The position numbers were made by a program, and so were the translations under genes. A stretch of 64,000 nucleotides of DNA from Nocardioides mesophilus (GTDB lineage: Bacteria > Actinomycetota > Actinomycetes > Propionibacteriales > Nocardioidaceae). The notes below the pieces were generated by a model. That model worked only from the letters and a program-made list of their open reading frames with translations, ran no database searches and had not been told where the DNA came from. This document shows, piece by piece, positions 36,143 through 45,369 of this stretch (within the stretch, counting starts at the first letter, position 1; the number at the start of each line of letters is the position of its first letter). The stretch lies in contig NZ_CP060713.1 of assembly GCF_014395785.1 (NCBI RefSeq), positions 1,330,501 through 1,394,500 of the forward strand. The letters run 5' to 3'.

Positions 36143-37438
36143 GTGCGGCTCTTCCTTCCGGTCCTCTTCGCTGCGCTTCCCCTCCAGTGGTTCGTCGTGC
36201 CGGTCCCAGGGATCGGCGGCCAGAGGCTCCACATCCTCGTGATGGTGCTCTTCGCGGCGCTCATGCTGGTCCGCACCCGGTCACGTGCCTTCCTGCCGCT
36301 GCTCGGGGTGGCCCGGCCGTTCTTGGTGGCCATGTCTTTCCTGGCCGCCGTGTGGTTCGCCACGAACATCTACAACGGGACCTCACCACGGCCCGCCGTG
36401 GAGGAAGCCGTTCAGCTGGTGGTCTTCGTGACCTTGGGAACGGCGGTCTTCCAGGCCGCGCGCGACCTCGCCGGCGGGGCGGGGCTCGCACTGCGGTGGT
36501 GCGGCCCGATCTGCAACCTGAGCCTGGTCACGGCACTGTTCGCGTCCATGAAGATCAATGCCGTCAACCCCCTGTCGGTGCTCGGCGAGACGATCCGCAG
36601 CGGCGATCCGAACGTCCTGCAGCGAGAGCTGTACAAGTCCAGCTTCGTGGGGTTCGGCCTCGACGACGCGGTGGTGCGATCACAGCTTCGTCATGAGGTG
36701 TTCGGCGCGGTGCTGGTGGCGACCGCGGTGTCCTTCGCCGCCGTACGGCTGTGCCCGTTGCGGTCCCGGTCGGCAGCCATCCTGTTCTGGGCCTCCGCTT
36801 CGCTCACCGCGGTCATGTTGCTCTTCTCGCTCAGTCGTTCAGTGCTGATCGCCGCTCTCCTGTGGCCGACGCTGGTGGCCGCCCGAGCAATCCAGTCCGG
36901 CCGCCTCACGCCGGGCCTGGTCGCCTCCGCCGCGGGTGCGGTTCTCGGGGTGATGGCCCTGGCAGCGTCCGGTTTCCTCAGCGTGCTTTGGATCCGGTTC
37001 ACCCAGGACACCTCCTCCTACCAGAGCCGGGAGGGCCTGCTGAAGGCTGCCTTCCGCAACATCCGTTCGCACTGGGTCACCGGAGGGGTCAACACCATCG
37101 GAGAGAGCTCGCACAACTTCGTCCTCGACTCATGGCTGCGCAGTGGGGTGTTCGCCGCGCTCGCTGCGGTCACCGTGCTCGTGCTCCTGGTCGGGCTGTT
37201 CCTGGGGACGGTCGGGCGCCTGAACCTCGAGCCCGAGTGGATGGTCCCGGTGATGGCGCTGCTGGCGCTGGTGCTGGTGCGCATGTTCACTGCCGGCGGC
37301 GGGGCGTTTCCCCCGGTCGAGTGGGTCGCACTGGCGGTGGTCGCCGGGTTCATGACGTTCCGCGTCCACGGCCCTCTGCCAGCCGTTCCGGAGCTCGCAG
37401 CCGACCATCGCCAGCCTGAGTCCCGGGCGGTGTCCTGA
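36143..37438 (+). CDS. O-antigen polymerase/ligase-like membrane protein (Wzy type)
   Basis: 431 residues with about ten membrane segments (LFLPVLFAALPLQWFVV, LVAMSFLAAVWFA, AAILFWASASLTAVMLLF, LVASAAGAVLGVMALAAS, FAALAAVTVLVLLVGLFLG). The large loop with SREGLLKAAFRNIRSHWVTG and GESSHNFVLDSWL matches the O-antigen ligase/polymerase loop. GTG start with GGGAGA just upstream. The stop overlaps the next ATG (TGATG), so it is co-transcribed with the GT4 genes and sulfotransferase. Confidence 0.8.
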   Translation: MRLFLPVLFAALPLQWFVVPVPGIGGQRLHILVMVLFAALMLVRTRSRAFLPLLGVARPFLVAMSFLAAVWFATNIYNGTSPRPAVEEAVQLVVFVTLGTAVFQAARDLAGGAGLALRWCGPICNLSLVTALFASMKINAVNPLSVLGETIRSGDPNVLQRELYKSSFVGFGLDDAVVRSQLRHEVFGAVLVATAVSFAAVRLCPLRSRSAAILFWASASLTAVMLLFSLSRSVLIAALLWPTLVAARAIQSGRLTPGLVASAAGAVLGVMALAASGFLSVLWIRFTQDTSSYQSREGLLKAAFRNIRSHWVTGGVNTIGESSHNFVLDSWLRSGVFAALAAVTVLVLLVGLFLGTVGRLNLEPEWMVPVMALLALVLVRMFTAGGGAFPPVEWVALAVVAGFMTFRVHGPLPAVPELAADHRQPESRAVS

Positions 37439-38616
37439 TGCGCATCCTGCTGGCTCACAGCCAGCACTCGGCGCGCGGTGGCGCAGACAAGGTGATGGAG
37501 CAGGAGCAGGAGCTTCTCCGCGAGGCCGGACACGAGGCAAGGCAGTACGTCGCAGCCGACGCAGGATCCACCGGACAACCCGCGTGGCGACAGGCGGCTG
37601 ATGCAGTGTGGAACAACGCTGCCTACCGGGCCTTGCGCCAAGAGATCCGGAGCTTCCGGCCGGACGTCCTGCACGTCCACACCCCGTTCCCGGTGCTCTC
37701 CCCTGCTGCGTTCCGGGCCGCCTCTGCGGAGGGGATCCCCGCTGTCACCACGGTGCACAGCTATCGGTACTCGTGCATCGCAGGGACCCTGCGGCGTGAC
37801 GGCCGGATCTGCGAAGACTGCGTCGGGTCCCAGTGGAAGACCAGCGGCCTGCGCCACGGCTGCTACCACGGTCGGGCGGCCAGCGCGGCGATGACCACGT
37901 CGCTGGTGCTGCACCACCGCTCGGGAACGTTCAAGAACGACGTGAGCCGGTTCCTGACCCTGACCGAGTTCGCACGGGCGGTGCTGGTCCGGGACGGCAT
38001 CCCTGCCGATCGTGTCGTCGTGAAGCCGAACTTCGTCGAGGACCCCGGCCACCCGGTCGACTACGCCCGTCGCGATCCGATCGCGCTCTTCGCGGGACGC
38101 CTCGTGCCGGAGAAGGGCATCACGACCTTGCTCGAGGCGTGGCGGGGGGCTCGCGGATCTGGTGCGCGACTGGTCATCGTCGGTGACGGCCCGCTGCGAG
38201 AGGTTGTCGAGAGGGCCGCCGGCGATGACCCCAGCATCGACTTCAGGGGGTGGCAGACGCCCGAGGAGGTCGGAGCGCTGCAGGCCCGTTCGCGTCTGAC
38301 CGTGGTCTGCTCGGAGTGGTACGAAGGGCAGCCGCTGGTGCTGCTCGACGCGCTCGCACACGGAACTCCGCTGGTCGTGAGCGACCTCGACAACCTCAGC
38401 AGCTCGGTGCTGGCAGCAGGCGCAGGGCTCAGCTTCCGGACCGGCGACCCGGGCTCTCTGGGCGAGGCGCTCAGCGCCGTCCTCGGCGATCCCGGGCACG
38501 CTGCTGCGATGGGGTCCCGAGCGCGTGACCTCTACCTGCGTGCACACACACCCTCCGCGATCCTGGCCGACCTCGAACGGATCTATGGCGAGGTCATCGC
38601 GGAGTCACACCCATGA
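37438..38616 (+). CDS. GT4-family glycosyltransferase
   Basis: 392 residues, two Rossmann-like halves. N-terminal RILLAHSQHSARGGADKVM and VLHVHTPFPVLSP; C-terminal IALFAGRLVPEKGITTLLEA, LVIVGDGPLRE and the EWYEGQPLVLLDALAHGTP donor-binding motif (Glu-x7-Glu-like). The Cys set near residues 113-143 (CIAGTLRRDGRICEDCVG) is seen in some actinobacterial GT4 enzymes. Overlaps by 1 base the Wzy stop and by 4 bases the next gene. Confidence 0.9.
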   Translation: MRILLAHSQHSARGGADKVMEQEQELLREAGHEARQYVAADAGSTGQPAWRQAADAVWNNAAYRALRQEIRSFRPDVLHVHTPFPVLSPAAFRAASAEGIPAVTTVHSYRYSCIAGTLRRDGRICEDCVGSQWKTSGLRHGCYHGRAASAAMTTSLVLHHRSGTFKNDVSRFLTLTEFARAVLVRDGIPADRVVVKPNFVEDPGHPVDYARRDPIALFAGRLVPEKGITTLLEAWRGARGSGARLVIVGDGPLREVVERAAGDDPSIDFRGWQTPEEVGALQARSRLTVVCSEWYEGQPLVLLDALAHGTPLVVSDLDNLSSSVLAAGAGLSFRTGDPGSLGEALSAVLGDPGHAAAMGSRARDLYLRAHTPSAILADLERIYGEVIAESHP

Positions 38617-39727
38617 GGGTCCTGCACGTCGTCGAGATCACCCACGGCGGAGTGCTCACCCTCGTTCGCACGTTCGCCGAGCTCCAGCAGCGAGCCGGGA
38701 TCGACGTCCACCTGCTCGTTCCGCCGGGGGTGGACGGGCTCACGGGGACCGTCCACCACTGGCGTCCTGTCCGGAACCAGCCCTGGAGCATGGTGCGCGC
38801 GCGGGGGACCTCCGCCATCTCGTGAGCGCCTTGCAGCCGGACGTGGTGCATCTGCACTCCTTCTTCCCAGGTGTGCTGGGGCGGATGAGGTCGCTTCCCG
38901 GCGATCCGCGGGTGGTCTACCAACCGCACAGCTGGGCCTTCGACGCGGTCTCCAACGAAGCCCTTGCCCGAGCCGTCGCCCGTTGGGAGCGACACGCGGC
39001 CACCGGCACCGACGTCACGGTCACCAACTGCCAGGAGGAGCTCGCCGAGGCCCGCACCCGACGGGTCGACGGCAACGCGATGGTCATCGGACTCCCGGTC
39101 GACGTCGACTTCTTCCGGCCCGGAGACCCGTCCGCGGCCCGGGCCGCCCTCGGCATCGATGCCGCCCGGGTGATCACCTGCGTAGGCCGGCTGAGTCGCC
39201 AGAAGAACCAGGAGCAGCTGGCAGCTGCGTGGGAGGCCGCCCCGATCCCGGACACCGTCCTGGCACTGGTCGGCCCCGGGAGCCAGGACGCCGTGCGGGC
39301 AGCAGCCCCGACGACGGCAGATCGGAGCCTGCGGCTCGTCGGTCCGACCGACGACGTACGCACGTGGCTCCAGGCCAGCGACATCGCCGTGCTTCCCTCG
39401 CTGTACGAGGGGCAGTCGGTGAGCATGGCCGAGGCCCTGTCGTGCGGGGTCCCCGTCGTGATGACGCAGGTGAACGGCGCGTCGGAGATGGTGGCACCCG
39501 TTGGAGAGGCACCGGCGGGCGCCGTCGTGCCGGTGGGCGCCATGCGGGAGCTGCTCGCGGAGTGCGCCACCCGGCTCGCTGACCCACCCCGGATGGCAGC
39601 GGAGGGCGTGGCCGCTCGCCGGCGCGCCGTGACGCACTTCCGGGCCGAGACAGTGATGGCACGGCTGCTCGAGGCGTACACCCCTCATCCCGACCCCGTC
39701 CTCCAGCGAGAGAGCCAGCGCCCATGA
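38613..39727 (+). pseudogene. GT4-family glycosyltransferase, broken by a 1-base frameshift
   Basis: The N-terminal frame (MRVLHVVEITHGGVLTLVRT) ends at 38825. The continuing frame (DLRHLVSALQPDVVHLHSFF, then ITCVGRLSRQKNQEQLAAAW, LPSLYEGQSVSMAEALSCG) runs to 39727. They join at a run of five G at 38803-38807; one extra base gives a continuous protein. Both flanking overlaps (ATGA with the upstream GT4 and with the sulfotransferase) are kept, so the gene is well placed and the break may be a sequencing indel. Confidence 0.85.
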
Positions 39728-40650
39728 GCCAACCAGTACCGACCTTCGTCGTGGGTGGCGCGGCCCGCGCCGGCAGCACCGCCGTCATCGAGTCGCTGCG
39801 TCGGCACCCGGACATCTTTCTCACCTCGCCGAAGGAACCGCACTACCTGGCGCTCGGCGGCACGACCCCCGCCTTCACCGGCCCCGACGATGCCGCCACC
39901 ATCAACAGGTTGGCCGTGACGGACGAGGCTTCCTACCTCTCACTGTTCGCGGAGGGCGAGAACCACACGGCGATCGGTGAGGGCTCGGTGTCGACGCTCT
40001 ACTACCACGACGTCGCCGGTCCAAGGCTCCACGCCCTCAACCCTGAGGCGCGCATCGTGCTCGTGCTGCGCGAGCCGGTGGCTCGTGCCTTCTCGAGCTT
40101 CCAGTACCTCAGCAACCGGGGCACCGAGCCGGAGTCGGACTTCCTCACCGCGGTCGACCGAGAGACCACCCGGATCCAGGCCGGCTGGCACCACCTGTGG
40201 CACTACACGTCGATGAGCCGGTACGCCGACAGCGTGCGGCACCTGCGTGGTCTGTTCGGCCCGGACCAGGTCGGTGTCTGGTGGTACGACGACCTCTCCG
40301 GCGACCCGGTGCGCACGCTGACCGAGATCCAGGCCTTCGTCGGGGTGACGCCTTTACCGCCCGACCAGATCGCCAGCGAGCGCGTCAACGCGTCGGGCAG
40401 TCCCCGTAGCGCCCTCCTGCAGTCGACGCTGCAGCTCGTCAGCCGCACCCCCGCCCTGCGCACGGCCGGCAAGGCCCTCGTTCCCTTCGCAGTCCGCGAG
40501 AGGATTCGCCGGGGCAACCTGGTGGTCAACGAAGTGACACCGCAGGTCCGGCAGCGGCTCGCACCTCTCTTCGCCGACGACCTGCGCAGTCTTCAGCGGG
40601 AGCTCGGCAGGCCGGTGCCACCAGAGTGGCTCAGCGGCTCGTCAGGCTGA
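39724..40650 (+). CDS. sulfotransferase, polysaccharide-locus type
   Basis: 308 residues. The 5'-PAPS phosphosulfate loop is FVVGGAARAGSTAVIESLRR near the start; the 3'-phosphate binding region is VLVLREPVARAFSSFQYL (Arg and Ser, as in the family). It transfers sulfate from PAPS, here presumably to a sugar of the locus polymer (inference from operon overlap with GT4 genes). PAPS-supply genes are not in the window. Confidence 0.85.
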   Translation: MSQPVPTFVVGGAARAGSTAVIESLRRHPDIFLTSPKEPHYLALGGTTPAFTGPDDAATINRLAVTDEASYLSLFAEGENHTAIGEGSVSTLYYHDVAGPRLHALNPEARIVLVLREPVARAFSSFQYLSNRGTEPESDFLTAVDRETTRIQAGWHHLWHYTSMSRYADSVRHLRGLFGPDQVGVWWYDDLSGDPVRTLTEIQAFVGVTPLPPDQIASERVNASGSPRSALLQSTLQLVSRTPALRTAGKALVPFAVRERIRRGNLVVNEVTPQVRQRLAPLFADDLRSLQRELGRPVPPEWLSGSSG

Positions 40651-40712
40651 ACAGTGCCCGGGCTCCCCATCCGCGGGCGGACGACGTCGGGTGGGTCGTG
40701 CAGCAGAACGTG

Positions 40713-42197
40713 TCAGCGGAGCGGCAGGCTGGTCACTTCCGCAGAGACCTCCACGGTGCGGGGACCGCGGCGGTCAGTCACGGTGACGGCCACGGGCGCC
40801 ACCTCGATGGGCGTCCGGGTGAACGGGTCCCACACGCTCAGGTCCCGGAAGAGGAAGACGGTAGCGCTCCCGTTGCGCCTGGCAGCGACCACGAACGCGA
40901 CGTCGTCCGCTGCAGCCTCCACGCCCAGCCTGACCGGATCCGGCACGTACGACGGTCCGTCGGGCTCGTCCAGGGCATCGAGCAGGCGGGTCAGCTTCCC
41001 CACAGCCTGCTTGGGGGTCCAGGTCAAGGGATCGCCCGTCTCCACCCGCCACAGGCCGAAATTCGACTCGGCCACGTCCTTCGGACCCGGGTCGGGGTCG
41101 TCGAGGCACTCGTACCAGGCGCACGGGATGCCGCGGTCGGCCAGCTGCAGGACCGCCCGGTCGATGTAGGTGGCCGTCGCGCCCTCGGACGTCGGCCGGT
41201 GGCCGATGCTCTCCTCGCCGCTGCGATAGGTGCCTCCCGCATTGGTGGGCTGGTACAAGGCGTTGTGGTAGCCGGTCTCGGTCATGTAGAGGGGCGTGTC
41301 AGCACCGAAGGCGTCCAGGAGATGCTGCAGGCGACGGTCGATGTCAGTGAGCGGTGGCTCACCCGCGGGATAGAAATGGACTCCGGCCCGGTCCTGCCAG
41401 TCCCCGACCCCGGCGTCGGCGAGCTGGTGGTAGTGCTCCGCCCCACCGGACGGCTCAGCGTCGTCGTAGGAGGCAGCGGCCGCCTGGTCGTGCAAAGACG
41501 GTCCCAGCACCAGCACCTGGGACAGCGCTTCCGATTCCTGAACGCCCTCCCAGATCGCCTTCTGGTGGGGTGCGGTGTAGGCCGTCGCCCAGTCGAGCGG
41601 CACCGGGAAGCTGCCGCCCCGGTTGTGGTTCGGCTCGTTGATGCCTTCAATCCCGTAACAGACGTCCGGACAGGTGGCAGCGATCTGCCGCACGATGGCC
41701 GCGGTGGTGTCCACGGACTGGTCGGTGGGCTTGTCATTCGCCTCGGGCACGATCGTCATGAGCCACTTCACGCCATACCTCCGGCTTGCCGCGACAGCTT
41801 TCTGACAGCCGGCGTTCTGGGGGTTGTAGAGCCCTCTGAAGAGGGTGACGCCCATGGTCGCCAGCCTCTCCATCCAGGCCTCGACGTCGCTGTAGACGCT
41901 GTCGGCGAACGCAGGGTGGGCGGCGACCGCCAAATTCGTGCGGACGTCCATCGCAGAGAGCGGATGGACCTGACGCACCGGACCGAGCGCGTTGGCACGC
42001 CTGCCGGGACCTGCGGAGGAGTCGTCGTCGGTGAGGTAGCGTCCGACTCCGGCCGCCACGGCGATAAGCCCGCCGGCGGAGATGACCGTGAGGGCGGACC
42101 GGCGCGACAGCCCCCCGAGCTCGTCGCGGGCAGGATCGCTGCGCCGGTGCCGTGACCCCCCGTTCGACGGCGTCGGATCAGACTCGGCTCCGCCCAT
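40713..42197 (-). CDS. second Tat-exported TIM-barrel glycoside-hydrolase-like protein
   Basis: 494 residues with a twin-arginine signal (LSRRSALTVISAGGLIAVAA). Motifs YGIEGINEPNHNRGG and PLYMTETGYHNALY carry the two Glu of clan GH-A and are similar to those in the gene at 33768. The ATG at 42197 follows a TACGCT hexamer by seven bases, so translation may be leaderless. Longer frames to 42323 are not needed. Confidence 0.75.
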   Translation of the reverse strand: MGGAESDPTPSNGGSRHRRSDPARDELGGLSRRSALTVISAGGLIAVAAGVGRYLTDDDSSAGPGRRANALGPVRQVHPLSAMDVRTNLAVAAHPAFADSVYSDVEAWMERLATMGVTLFRGLYNPQNAGCQKAVAASRRYGVKWLMTIVPEANDKPTDQSVDTTAAIVRQIAATCPDVCYGIEGINEPNHNRGGSFPVPLDWATAYTAPHQKAIWEGVQESEALSQVLVLGPSLHDQAAAASYDDAEPSGGAEHYHQLADAGVGDWQDRAGVHFYPAGEPPLTDIDRRLQHLLDAFGADTPLYMTETGYHNALYQPTNAGGTYRSGEESIGHRPTSEGATATYIDRAVLQLADRGIPCAWYECLDDPDPGPKDVAESNFGLWRVETGDPLTWTPKQAVGKLTRLLDALDEPDGPSYVPDPVRLGVEAAADDVAFVVAARRNGSATVFLFRDLSVWDPFTRTPIEVAPVAVTVTDRRGPRTVEVSAEVTSLPLR

Positions 42198-42202
42198 GCA
42201 CT

Positions 42203-42237
42203 TGAGCGTACCGTCGGGTTCGAACCCGGGGCGCTCA
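42203..42237. promoter_or_regulatory. promoter with palindrome and strong hairpin
   Basis: On the minus strand, TACGCT (42205-42210 complement) is the likely -10 for the GH gene. Just upstream lies a perfect 14-bp palindrome CGGGTTCGAACCCG (42215-42228), nested in an outer stem of seven pairs (42203-42209 with 42231-42237, one G-T). It could be a repressor operator between -10 and -35. It resembles a tRNA T-arm only superficially. Confidence 0.45.
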
Positions 42238-42395
42238 CCAGGTTCTCGACAGTGGCGAGGACGGACGCTGACCGTGTGGATGCGACGGGTAGCATGCGGA
42301 ACCAGGCTCTCAACCGGCGTCACGCCTTTTGACCGGGATTGATGCGCTTACCGTTGACCGTGGACTCGAGGCGGAGAGATGCACCCAGTCCCTGA

Positions 42396-43811
42396 GTGGC
42401 TGTTCGTACGACGCGTGCACGACGGGGCGACCCTCGACGGCAACATTCCGTGAGCCGGCTCGTGAACGACGCCGGGCGGCCCACCCGCCCGCGGCTGTCG
42501 GTGCTCGGAGCGCTGGTCTGGTACGCCCTGTCCTATGGCGGCTCCGTGCTGGGATACCTGGCCATCAATGCGTTCGCCGCTCGCCTGCTCGATGACTCCT
42601 TCGGCTACTTCGTCGTCGCCATCTCCACGGCGACCGCCCTGGGACAGCTGGGGTTGATCGGCGCCCATCGCGGCGGTCTTCGAGAGGCTGCGCGTCTCGA
42701 GACGGGGGACGTCGAGGGGCTGAGGGACCTCCGCCGGGGCGTGCGCGCGGTCTCCCGGGTGACCCTGCCGGTCACGAGCCTCCTCACCGCGGCCGTGACA
42801 TTCGGCGTGATGAACGACTCCGACCCGGCGTACCGCGGGCTGGTGGCCGTCCTGACCGGGATCCTCGTCTGGTTCGGTGGTCAGCAGAAGCTCTGGGCCA
42901 GCTACTCGCGTGGCTTCGGCAACGTCAGGTTGGCCAGCCTCCTGGAAGGCCGATCAGGGGGCGCGCTGGTGTCCCTGTGCCAAGGAGTGCTGGTCGGCGT
43001 CTGCCTGATGTTCGTGCCCGAGCTCGGCCTGCCGGGAGCACTCGCTGCCATGGCACTCGGGTTCGCCCTCCCTGTCTTCATCGCGAAGCGGCGGGTGGCT
43101 CGTGTCTGGCGCGGTGTTCGCGCAGAGGGTTCAGTGCTCGCGGACGTCCGGCTGGTCGTCTCTCGTCATTGGCGCTTCGCCGTGAACATGCTGGGAACCT
43201 CCGTCAACGGAGCCGCCGACGTGTGGGTCGCGGGGGTGGTCCTCACCGGAAGCGGCGTCGCCCTCTTCGGGGCAGCGCAGCGTCTCTCCCTGCTGCTGGT
43301 GATCCCGCTCGCTGCCGTGGGAGTCATCTTCAGCCCGGTGATCTCCCGTCTCTACGGGAAGGACGATCCGAATCTGGAGCGGCTGCTGCGTACCGGCGCC
43401 AGCCTCGCGGCTGCAGCCACAGCGGTGCTGTGGCTGCCCATGCTCCTGCTGCCCGGTCCGCTCCTCGCTGCCATCTACGGCGACTTCTTCCGTGACGCCG
43501 CACCCCTCCTCCTGCTGCTGACGCTGGGGAGCGTCAGCAACGTGCTCACGGGGATGTGCGGGATCGCCCTGACCATGTCCCGGCATGAGGCAGTGGTGGC
43601 GAAGGTGCAGGTCTTCTCGGCCGCGGTGCGCGTGGGGGCAGGGTTCGTCGCCGCCTGGCAGTTCGGCGCTGTCGGCCTCGCCGTCTGCACCGCGACCATC
43701 TCAACGGTCTCCTCGTTCACCCTGTGGGTCCTGGCTCGCAGGCGCATGGGACTCAGCACTCATCTGACCCTGCGCCCCGCGTTCACCTTGATGCGGAGGA
43801 CCGAGGGCTGA
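42396..43811 (+). CDS. oligosaccharide flippase (Wzx/MOP type)
   Basis: About 471 residues with 12-14 membrane segments (ALVWYALSYGGSVLGYLAI, LVSLCQGVLVGVCLMFV, LSLLLVIPLAAVGVIFSPV, TAVLWLPMLLLPGPLLA). MOP-superfamily pattern; it would flip the lipid-linked repeat. The start is unclear: GTG at 42396 or at 42450, neither with a strong Shine-Dalgarno. Confidence 0.85.
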   Translation: MAVRTTRARRGDPRRQHSVSRLVNDAGRPTRPRLSVLGALVWYALSYGGSVLGYLAINAFAARLLDDSFGYFVVAISTATALGQLGLIGAHRGGLREAARLETGDVEGLRDLRRGVRAVSRVTLPVTSLLTAAVTFGVMNDSDPAYRGLVAVLTGILVWFGGQQKLWASYSRGFGNVRLASLLEGRSGGALVSLCQGVLVGVCLMFVPELGLPGALAAMALGFALPVFIAKRRVARVWRGVRAEGSVLADVRLVVSRHWRFAVNMLGTSVNGAADVWVAGVVLTGSGVALFGAAQRLSLLLVIPLAAVGVIFSPVISRLYGKDDPNLERLLRTGASLAAAATAVLWLPMLLLPGPLLAAIYGDFFRDAAPLLLLLTLGSVSNVLTGMCGIALTMSRHEAVVAKVQVFSAAVRVGAGFVAAWQFGAVGLAVCTATISTVSSFTLWVLARRRMGLSTHLTLRPAFTLMRRTEG

Positions 43812-43862
43812 GCGACGGCCACCCTGCAGGCGCGGGGACGCCTCGTGCGACGGCGACCGTCG

Positions 43863-45218
43863 CTAGGCCCAGGGAAGCCTCGGGCCTGCGGACCCCGCTT
43901 CGTAGTCCTGGAGCACCGGGGCTCCGGCCTTCCAGGCGGCCACTATCGGGTCGACGATGCGCCAGCATTGCTCGGCCTCGTCGTCGCGCACCGTGAACGT
44001 CGGATCGCCCGCGAGGACGTCTCGCAGCATCCGGGCGGAGGCAGGCATCTGCTGACGAGGCCGGGTCACCTCGAGGGCGGCGATCCCGACTTCGGGCAAC
44101 CCCCCTACCCCCGAGACAGGCAGCTGGAAGGTGACAGTGTCCGGGGCCATTCCCAGGCGCAGCACCATGGGAACCGCGGCGATGGCGCGCCCCGCCGTCG
44201 GGCGGAAGTGCAGCGTGACCGTCCGGGCAGGTTGACCCAGGGCCTTGCCGGTCCTCAGCAGGAAGGGCACGCCGGTCCATCGTGGCGAGTCGACCGTCAG
44301 CTCGAGTGCGGCGTAGGTCTCGGTGTTCCTGGAGAGATCCACCCCTGCCTCGTCGATGTAGTCGGGCAGGTCGATGCCCCGCACTCCGCCGGACGTGTAA
44401 CGCCCTCGTGCTGTCCTGACTGCGACCTCGCCGGCATCCAGGGAGCAGACACGGCGTAGCGCCGCGACCTTGGCGTCGCGCAGCGACTGCTCGTCCAGAG
44501 CATCCGGTGGCTCCATCGCCACGAGGGACAGCAGCTGGAGCAAGTGACTCTGGACCATGTCCTTGAGCGCGCCGGTCCGGTCGAAGAAGTCGGCCCGGCC
44601 TGCCAGGCCGGCTGTCTCCTCCCACCTGATCTCCACCGACTCGACGTACTCCCTGTTCCAGACGGTCTCGAAGAGGGGGCTCCCCAGCCTCAGGGCGAGC
44701 AGGTCCTGGACCATCTGGTGGTAGAGGAAGTGGTCGATGCGATAGATCTCCCGCTCCGGCGCGACGTCATGCAGGAGACGGCTCAGCTCACGGGCTGACG
44801 CCAGGTCCTCGCCGAACGGCTTCTCGACGACGACCCGGCTGCCGGCACGCAGTCCTCCCGCCTTCAAGGCGCTCAGGGCCTTCGGATAGACCGACGGCGG
44901 CAGCGCGAGGTAGGCGATCACGGGGCCGTCCTCGAGCAAGGGACCAAGGTCGGGTCGGCGCTCGAGGTCGAGCTGGTGATAGTCGAGCCGCCCCACCAGC
45001 TCTTCCCGAGCGTGCGGGGGAACGTGAGGGGCCTGCGATTCCAGCCGGGCGGTTGCGAGATCCCTGTAGCTGTCGCTGGTCAACGGCTCACGTCCGACCC
45101 CGACGACGCGGAGGTCCACCGGCAGATGGCCCAGGTCGAGCAGGTGAGCCAACGCGGGAAGCAGGTGGCGGGTCGCCAGATCACCTGCGGCGCCCAGCAC
45201 GACGATCCGTCGGATCAC
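43863..45218 (-). CDS. zwf: glucose-6-phosphate dehydrogenase family protein
   Basis: 451 residues. NADP-binding VVLGAAGDLATRHLLPAL, then VVVEKPFGEDLASA and the active-site motif RIDHFLYHQMVQ (catalytic His-Asp pattern, variant of RIDHYLGK). It should oxidise glucose-6-phosphate to 6-phosphogluconolactone. The GTG at 45218 follows an AGGGGA site. It lies inside the polysaccharide locus on the opposite strand and is short for the family, so a sugar-specific paralogue is possible. Confidence 0.75.
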   Translation of the reverse strand: MIRRIVVLGAAGDLATRHLLPALAHLLDLGHLPVDLRVVGVGREPLTSDSYRDLATARLESQAPHVPPHAREELVGRLDYHQLDLERRPDLGPLLEDGPVIAYLALPPSVYPKALSALKAGGLRAGSRVVVEKPFGEDLASARELSRLLHDVAPEREIYRIDHFLYHQMVQDLLALRLGSPLFETVWNREYVESVEIRWEETAGLAGRADFFDRTGALKDMVQSHLLQLLSLVAMEPPDALDEQSLRDAKVAALRRVCSLDAGEVAVRTARGRYTSGGVRGIDLPDYIDEAGVDLSRNTETYAALELTVDSPRWTGVPFLLRTGKALGQPARTVTLHFRPTAGRAIAAVPMVLRLGMAPDTVTFQLPVSGVGGLPEVGIAALEVTRPRQQMPASARMLRDVLAGDPTFTVRDDEAEQCWRIVDPIVAAWKAGAPVLQDYEAGSAGPRLPWA

Positions 45219-45369
45219 TTCACATCCCCTGTCGGCGCTCCGGACTGGAGAAGACCGGTTCGAAGTCAGGCCCGACACCGCTTCGCACTCGCATCCGGCC
45301 GGTCGAACGTCGGACTAACCGGTCCTCCTGTGTCATTATGCTTTCTCGTCCACAGAAGAGGAGCGTCAC

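Noticed and set aside
42203-42240. tRNA-like 3' end (TTCGAA loop, acceptor-like stem, CCA)
   Set aside because: The loop is six bases in the pairing register, there is no D-arm or anticodon arm, and the site lies in a promoter.
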